Origin: Corydoras sp. C115
Taxonomy: Eukaryota; Chordata; Actinopteri; Siluriformes; Callichthyidae
Direction: 5' to 3'
Assembly (NCBI GenBank): GCA_019802505.1
Contig: JAFMOC010000044.1
Location: 1,235,001 to 1,299,000, forward strand
DNA length: 64,000 nucleotides
A program made the position numbers and the translations under genes. The notes beneath the pieces were generated by a model. It searched no databases and had not been told where the DNA came from. It saw only the letters and a list, made by a program, of their open reading frames with translations. Positions 57,602 to 64,000 of this stretch are shown here, one piece after another. The stretch's first letter is position 1; every line of letters starts with the position of its first letter.

Positions 57602-58400
57602 TACCGTGTCTGCGTGGGTTTCCTCCGGGTTCTCCGGTTTCCTCCCACGGTCCAAAAACATGGATCAAGTCAATTGAGTTCTCCATATTGCCCCATATAG
57701 AGTGTGTTTGTGTGAGTGAGTGTGTGCCCAGCGATGGATTGGCGCCCTGTCCTGGGTCCATCTGCCCAGGGCCCGACATGTTCTTCCCTGGATGGGCATG
57801 GGGAACCCCACCACGACCCTAATAGAGGATAAAGCGGGAGATAATGAATGAATGAATAAACTAAATTACAGTGTCTGTGTGGGTTTCCGCCGGGTTCTCC
57901 AGTTTCCTCCCACAGTCCAAAAACATGGATCAGGTCAATTGAATTCTTAAAATTGCCCCATATAGAGTGTGTTTGTGTGAGTGAGTGTGTGCCCAGCGAT
58001 GGATTGGCGCCCTGTCCTGGGTCTATCTGCCCAGGGCCCGAGACGTTCTCCCCTAGATGGGCATGTGGAACCCCACCGCGACCCTAATAGAGAATAAAGC
58101 GGGAGATAATGAATGAATGAATGAATAAATTAAATTACCGTGTCTGCGTGGGTTTTCTCCGGGTTCTCCGGTTTCCTCCCACAGTACAAAAACATGGATC
58201 AAGTCAATTGAATTCTTAAAATTGTCCCATATAGAGTGTGTTTGTGTGAGTGAGTGTGTGCCCAGCAATGGATTGGCGCCCTGTCCTGGGTCTATCTGCC
58301 CAGGGCCTGAGACGTTCTCCCCTGGATAGGCATGTGGAACCCCACCACCACCCTAATAGAGGATCAAGCGGGAGATAATGAATGAATGAATGAATGAATT
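57602..58400 (+). mobile_element. tandem trimer of a 5'-truncated V-SINE
   Basis: Three units starting at 57601, 57866 and 58135, each TTACCGTGTCTGCGTGGG (unit 2 variant TTACAGTGTCTG) through to (GAAT)n and TAAAT(T). Period about 267 bp. Junctions share TAAATTA. Confidence 0.85.
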
Positions 58401-58411
58401 AAATTAAAAAA

Positions 58412-58562
58412 AGGTGTGTGGGGGGGGGCAGTATCAAATCACAATCAGGTTTGATGATTTTACAGTGTAGTTGGTTTTCTGCATAACTTCTGTCTTGTGA
58501 TGTTCTCATTTGTAAGTCGCTTTGGATAAAAGCGTCTGCTAAATGACAATGTAAATGTAAAT
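58412..58562 (+). mobile_element. short SINE-like repeat (family D)
   Basis: GGGGGGGGGCAGTATCAAAT, CACAATCAGGTTTGATGA, tail TAAGTCGCTTTGGATAAAAG. Partner of 34360-34535. Confidence 0.5.
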
Positions 58563-58772
58563 GTATATGGGTGTGGTAGCTCAGTGGTTAGGGTGTTGGG
58601 CTATCAATCTGAAGGATGGGGGTTCAAATCCCAGGTCCACTGAAGTTACCAGTGTGGGTCCTTGAGTAAGACCCTTAACCCTCTTTGCTCCAGGGATGTT
58701 GTGATTAACCCTGTGCTCCCCCTGTAAGTCGCTTTAGATAAAAGCATCTGCTAAATGGAAATGTATACTTTA
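58562..58772 (+). mobile_element. family B SINE
   Basis: GGTGTGGTAGCTCAGTGGTT (box A), GGGGGTTCAAATCCCAGG (box B), tail AAGTCGCTTTAGATAAAAGC. The clearest family B copy. Confidence 0.75.
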
Positions 58773-59165
58773 TCGAGCTCATTTTAAAACCACTAACAGG
58801 AATAAAAAAAAGCTTTGTGTTGGGGTTTGAGTTCTCAGCATCCATTACTTGAAGCACACTTGCTTCATATTGCACTGAAGATAAAAGAACAATGGAAAGG
58901 ACAGAATAATGTTTTCTGCTGTTTGATCTACTCATTGTGTTAAACTGGACAGGACATATGTTTTAATTTTGAAAGACCTAATAAAAATCTTGTCCATTTT
59001 TAAGTTCTTTGGGAATGTTGTAACACTGTGTTCACTTATTTAAGAAAAACACAATTTAATATATCATCACTGGCACCACCACGTCAGTGTTAATCAGTGC
59101 TTCATAAAGTGCGAAAGATTTTAAGTTTGAAAGCACCTAACAAAAATAAACTTTCTTGTACATTT

Positions 59166-59465
59166 TTCAAGTTTAAGTCATTTATTTCTATAGCACTTTT
59201 TACAATAGTACATTGTCACAAAGCTGTGTACAGTGTTATGAGCCTGAACCCCCAAAGAGCGAGCAGAAGCGAAAGTGGGGGGAAAAAAACTAATTGTTAT
59301 GTTGTTTTTTTGAGGAAGAAACCTTGGGAGGACCAAGTCTCAGTGGTGGCCTCATCCTCCTTGAGCAGCCAGGCAGCATCAACAGTGTAGAACACTAATG
59401 TACAGATTGTGAAATGATCAGGTGTCTGTATTCAACAACTGGAAAAATTATAACAATTGGAAAAT
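59166..59465 (-). mobile_element. family L repeat
   Basis: Minus-oriented: TAGCACTTTTTACAATAGTA, AAACCTTGGGAGGACCAAGT, TTGAGCAGCCAGGCAGCATC. Confidence 0.6.
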
Positions 59466-59469
59466 CTAT

Positions 59470-59883
59470 ATTTTCAATAAAGATGTACTTTGTAGTTCTA
59501 CAATTTGCAGGCTGTGGTCCATATGTTTCCCTGCATACTATGTTTTCCCCACTTTAACATTTGATACAGATAACCATCACATCACACGAAAATAACCATC
59601 ACAGAGGAAGTATTATTTGGATTGTGTATCATTTTCAGCACTGCATTGACTCTGACATGGCATATCTGTGTTTGTTGGTATGAGTAAATCAGACACAGCA
59701 GTACTTTAGCGCCACCACATTGGTGCTAAAAACAATCAACCACATAAATAACAGCTCTAAAGTGGCCTGAAGGGGTTAGGAATACGCGTAAAATGTTAAA
59801 ATTACAATTGGAAATTGAATGTAGAAACAATTAAGTGGTTGGTACAGGGTTATTTGGATATGGATAGAAAGGTAGATAGATAC

Positions 59884-59930
<47 letters not shown>

Positions 59931-61010
59931 TATAGCTGTGTTGCATTTACAATTTCAAAACAACCAACAACATAATTGTATAACGTATAGATTATTTGTA
60001 TAGATTAATTGTATAATGTATAGATTTATTTCACAAGAATCGATCAGATAAACAATATATATTTTTACCCAAAGGTTCTACTTTGATGCAACAGAATTCT
60101 TGATAATTGTTCTGAAAAAATATACAAATGATTAATTGTATATGCTTATATTTATGGAATATGTAAAATCATCCTTTAGTATGTGACAATACTTTTAACC
60201 TGCTAACATCACCAAATGGCTGACTTTCCCTCCCAGAGATGTTTTGATGTTTTCCACCTGTAGTTAGTGCTTGTCTGTAAGCTTTAGATCCTTTAATTTT
60301 AAATCACTATAGACGTTATAAAAAAAATTAAAAAAAAAAAAAAAAAAAAACTTAAATAGTTTATGGTAATGGTTTATGGTAACTTCTTAAGCTATTGATT
60401 AATATTTCATTTACCCATAACAGACTCCTTGGTTGCTTTTTCTGTATGATTTGGTTCATTATCTATCTATACATACCCATCACCTTGTTTGTATATGTAT
60501 GATGTATGTATTTATATGATGTATATCATAAGCCTTTCTCCTTACACCTCTCATTTTCTTACCCCTTCATCCAATCAATCTAATCTAGTATTAGATCATC
60601 CACTGTATCTTAAATCCACTGTAGCTTAAAAAATTTAATGTAGTAATTTACGAAGACATTTGGTGTGACTGATTAATCCAGCACATTTTTTTTTAATTGT
60701 AATGAATTGCGTATTTGGCAGGTTGTAAACGTTGTAGTACACAACTCCATTCCTTCTAATTGTGGCTATTCTTAGCTACGTAAACACCTCACTTTTAAAG
60801 TTCTCATTAACACAATTAAATTAAAAACATGTAAATGAACCTTTTTAATGCACTTTATCACGAAATACAGAAGACAGGTCATGCATAAAATGGCCTATAT
60901 GCCAACTGTCGTAATTTTAATAACATTGCAAAATGAATCTTTGAAACATTTATTATAGTATTTTTGATTAACTTAAAATTTCTAACTAAAGCTGAAACTG
61001 ATTGCTTTAT
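59470..61010. other. upstream flank, nothing recognised
   Basis: AT-rich with the GACA microsatellite and an A run (60331-60350). Confidence 0.5.
59885..59930. repeat. (GACA)n microsatellite
   Basis: About 11 GACA units after a short GATA-rich lead. Confidence 0.93.
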
Positions 61011-61011
61011 A

Positions 61012-61431
61012 ACTGCTTTTCTTATCTTTTTTTCTTTGAGGTATCACCAGTCTTCATCCATAACACAGGCAGAGCACCGTGGCAATGACAATTACTAACC
61101 AGAACCTGGATTTCTGTTGGACTAGTGGTTCATTCATACAGGATGGCCTCACTGAACTTATATAGTTGTTCCAATTTTTAAAAATAGACACCTGATCATT
61201 TCACAATCTGTACATGGGTGTCCTGCACTGTTGATGCTGCTGGGCTGCTCAACGAGGATGAGTCCCCCACTGAGCCTTGATTCTGACAAAGTTTCTTCCT
61301 TAAAAACCAATAATAACAGGAAGATTTTTCTTGCCGCTGTCACGTCGGCTTCCTCTTTGGGGGTTCAGAACACTGTAAAGTTACTTTGTGACAATGTATT
61401 ATTGTAAAAAGCTTGACAAATTAATTTCATT
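61012..61431 (+). mobile_element. family L repeat
   Basis: Longest copy: TATCACCAGTCTTCATCC start region to GTAAAAAGCTTGACAAATTA. A V-SINE follows directly. Confidence 0.6.
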
Positions 61432-61444
61432 ATGCCTTAAGACT

Positions 61445-61770
61445 GGCGGCATGGTGCCTTAATAGTTAGCACGTTCGAATCCCAATCTGGGTTGAGTTTT
61501 CATGTTTTCCCGGTGTCCTCATGGGTTTCCTCCCACAGTCCAAAAACATGGATCACGGTCAATTGAATTCTCCAAATTGCCCCATACAGAGTGTTTGTGT
61601 GAGTGAGTGAGTGTGTGCCCAGCAATAGATTGGCACCCTGTCCTGGGTGCATCTGTGTGCCTGAAACTTTCACCAGTGCCTGAAACTTTCTCCCCTGGAT
61701 GGGAATGGGGAACCCCACCAAAACCCTAGTAAAGGATAAAGCGGAAAATAATGGATGGATGGATGGATGG
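61445..61770 (+). mobile_element. V-SINE with target duplication
   Basis: ATGCCTTAAGACT at 61432-61444 and 61771-61783; box B region partly deleted. Confidence 0.87.
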
Positions 61771-61924
61771 ATGCCTTAAGACTCCTGTACAATGTATGTA
61801 TGGTTGGAAATTTAATTTGTATGTGCAGCACCAGCATTACCTTTCAGGGAAATGAATAGCATCCTACTATCTACTGAACACATTAGTTTGTAGTTTGGCC
61901 TACATTATGAGTGGGCTAAATAAC

Positions 61925-62072
61925 ATTTACATAAGGCATTTGTAAGCACTGGGTTTAAACAGCATCCCCTGAGCAACAAAGGTTAAGCCTTGCTCAAGGA
62001 CCCACAACTTCAGTGGACCTGGAATTTGAACCCACAACCTTCAGATTGATAACCCAACGCCCTGAGCTCCAA
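61925..62072 (-). mobile_element. family B SINE, short
   Basis: AAGCCTTGCTCAAGGACCCA and TTGAACCCACAACCTTCAGA remain. Confidence 0.55.
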
Positions 62073-62099
62073 TGCCAAAATAATGCTACCGGGAAGACG

Positions 62100-62925
62100 A
62101 TTTAGATGGGCATCGTGGGCTAGTACCATTTTAAAGGCTTATCTGCTCATATGAGCACACAGGTTTAAGTGATTTGAGGCGGTCCTCGGGTTAAAGCTTC
62201 CAAACGCGTCTGGAGTCTGAAGCCTGGAGAAATGTAGCGGCTGCTGCGTCGCTGCATGAAGGGTATTCCCCTCTGACGTCACAGCCTGCATGGAGGAATG
62301 GGAATCTCCCAGAAAAACTAACACAAGGAAGTCGGGTTACGCTACACAAACTAAATCCAGTGGTGGCAAAGCCAACAACATTCAAACCATGACCCGAATT
62401 CAAATAAATACATAAAACGCTGTTGACACAAAAACCAGGGAAGTGTGATTAACGTTAAACCGACATCAACACCCCCAGCCGTTGATGCAGGGGCATATTT
62501 AGCCCCGGGTGTTTTGTCAGTAGCCCTGGATCAAATGAGAGCAGCTTTCTCTGCAGCCTCTACTCCAGCAGAGGGACCGAACGATGGAGTCACCGTCAGC
62601 TGTTTGCTCTGCCAAGCTCTGTGTGTGTGTGAGGGAGACAGATTTTTTCACCAGTATCAGGAGTAAAGTTACCGTAATAACTGTATGTTGGCTGTAATTA
62701 GCAGCTTCTCAGTTTTCAGAAACCGTCAGAAATCTTCCTCGGCGCAAACTGTCGCAAAGTTATGGTATTTAACGCAAAACCAGTTAAAACTGTCTCATCT
62801 GCGACCGACTCGTAAAACAGATTCATGCTTTTCTGCCGAACCATCATTTATTACAACTGAATGTGCTATCCACTGCTGACAGGCATATTTCATATGTGAT
62901 TTAATTTTATCCAATATAACTAATA
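62100..62925. other. CpG-containing unique stretch, no gene recognised
   Basis: Holds the kappaB/CRE cluster and a 73-codon open frame (62445-62666, plus) without family resemblance. May be the promoter or first exon of an unseen neighbour. Confidence 0.35.
62261..62309. promoter_or_regulatory. kappaB-like / CRE / kappaB cluster
   Basis: GGGTATTCCC (62261-62270, one mismatch to the kappaB consensus), perfect CRE TGACGTCA (62274-62281) and GGGAATCTCC (62300-62309, full kappaB match) within 49 bp, in a non-repeat CpG-containing stretch about 5 kb upstream of rel. May be an inducible enhancer or the promoter of a neighbouring gene. Confidence 0.45.
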
Positions 62926-62930
62926 AATGG

Positions 62931-63975
62931 GGCGGCACGGTGGCTTAGTGGTTAGCACGTTCGCCTCTCAGCACTAGGGATTCCTGGTTGGAATCCCCAT
63001 CTGGGTGGAGTTTCCATGTTCTCCCCGTGTCCGCGTGGGTTTCCTACATGTTCTCCGGTTTCCTCCCACAGTCCAAAAACATGGATCAAGTCAATTGAGT
63101 TCTCCAAATTGCCCCATATAGAGTGTGCATGAGTGAGCGAGTGTGTGCCCAGCGATGGATTGGCGCCCTGTCCTGGGTGTATCAGCCCAGCGCCCGAAAC
63201 GTTCTCCCCTGGATGGGCATGGGGAACCCCACCGCGACCCTAGTAGAGGATAAAGCGGATGATAATGAATGAATAACTAATAAATGGGCGGCACGGTGGC
63301 TGAGTGGTTAGCACGATTGCCTCTCAGCGCTAGGGATTCCCGTTTCGAATCCCAATCTGGCTGGAGTTTCCATGTTCTCCCCGGTCCGCATGGGTTTCCT
63401 CCCACAGTACGAAAACATGGATCAAGTCAATTGAGTTCTCCAAATTGCCCCATATAGATTGTGTCTGTGTGAGTGAGTGTGTGCCCAGCTATGGATTGGC
63501 ACCCTGTCCTGGGTGTATCTGCCCAGCGCCCGAGACGTTCTCCCCTGGATGGGCATGAGGAACCCCACCGCGACCCTAGTAGAGGATAAAGCGGATGATA
63601 ATGAATGAATGAATTAATTAATAAATAAATTAATAAATGGGCAGCACGGTGGCTTAGTGGTTAGCACGATTGCCTCTCAGCGCTAGGGATTCCCGGTTCG
63701 AATCCCAATCTGGGTGGAGTTTCCATGTTCTCCCCGTGTCCGCATGGGTTTCCTCCCACAGTCCGAAAACATGGATCAAGTCAATTGAGTTCTCCAAATT
63801 GCCCCATATAGAGTGTGTATGAGTGAGTGTGTGTGTGCCCAGCGATGGATTGGCACCCTGTCCTGGGTGTATCGGCCCAGTGCCTGAAATGTTCTCCACT
63901 GGATGGACATGCCCCCCCCCCCCCCCGCGCGACCCTAATAGAGGATAAAGCAGAAGACAATGAATGAATTAATAA
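62931..63975 (+). mobile_element. head-to-tail trimer of V-SINEs
   Basis: Full-length copies begin at 62931, 63287 and 63639 (spacing 356 and 352 bp), each preceded by TAATAAATGG and ending in (GAAT)n. The third has a C run at 63911-63925. Confidence 0.88.
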
Positions 63976-64000
63976 TAAGTGATCAAACAGAAGGAATGTA

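Noticed and set aside
57602..58400. Regular repeats as a possible CRISPR-like array
   Set aside because: Units are about 267 bp truncated SINEs without unique spacers, in vertebrate DNA.
66..63899. Dozens of 60-130 codon open frames with text such as FSPCLRGFPPGSPVSSHSPK or GHTLTHTDTLY
   Set aside because: All lie in V-SINE copies, in whichever frames the repeat leaves open. They recur because the repeat recurs; no gene structure supports them.

Overview
This is a stretch of nuclear vertebrate DNA, almost certainly from a teleost fish. Reasons: two intron-containing genes with GT/AG splice sites and vertebrate protein sequence; a Tc1-type transposon with a full transposase; a pogo/Tigger-type remnant; and a very high load of tRNA-derived SINEs of the zebrafish DANA/Mermaid (V-SINE) type ending in GAAT or GGAT repeats. 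An otophysan fish such as a catfish would fit, but the species cannot be read from the window.

Two genes are present, both on the minus strand. (1) pdlim1 (PDZ and LIM domain protein 1, CLP36): seven coding exons between 15031 and 2623, reading frame intact through every junction, predicted 314 aa, PDZ domain first and one LIM domain last. (2) rel (c-Rel, NF-kappaB family): nine coding exons between 57222 and 42869, frame intact, predicted 601 aa, complete Rel homology region, nuclear localisation motif and a Gln/Ser-rich C-terminal transactivation region. A perfect palindromic kappaB site lies 97 bp upstream of the rel start codon, suggesting autoregulation. A compact kappaB-like/CRE/kappaB cluster lies about 5 kb further upstream.

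Layout: 1-2600 SINEs and the pdlim1 3' flank; 2.6-15.0 kb pdlim1, with a pogo remnant in intron 5 and several SINE families in other introns; 15.1-42.2 kb intergenic, dominated by repeats (a hAT-like element with internally duplicated SINE cargo at 15.6-17.8 kb, an apparently full-length Tc1 element at 21.3-22.9 kb, an old RTE-type LINE on the minus strand at 32.9-35.4 kb, LINE C-terminal fragments at 38.5 and 41.2 kb); 42.2-57.2 kb rel; 57.4-64 kb upstream flank with two SINE tandem arrays.

About 37 V-SINE copies or fragments were recognised by eye, many with clear target-site duplications. The same 5' truncation point recurs in three of them, and two loci show head-to-tail SINE trimers. These arrays, the nested insertions and the rel regulatory sites are the most interesting content. 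I found no wholly new gene system. Most short open reading frames are translations of the SINEs or of TA/GA microsatellites, not genes.
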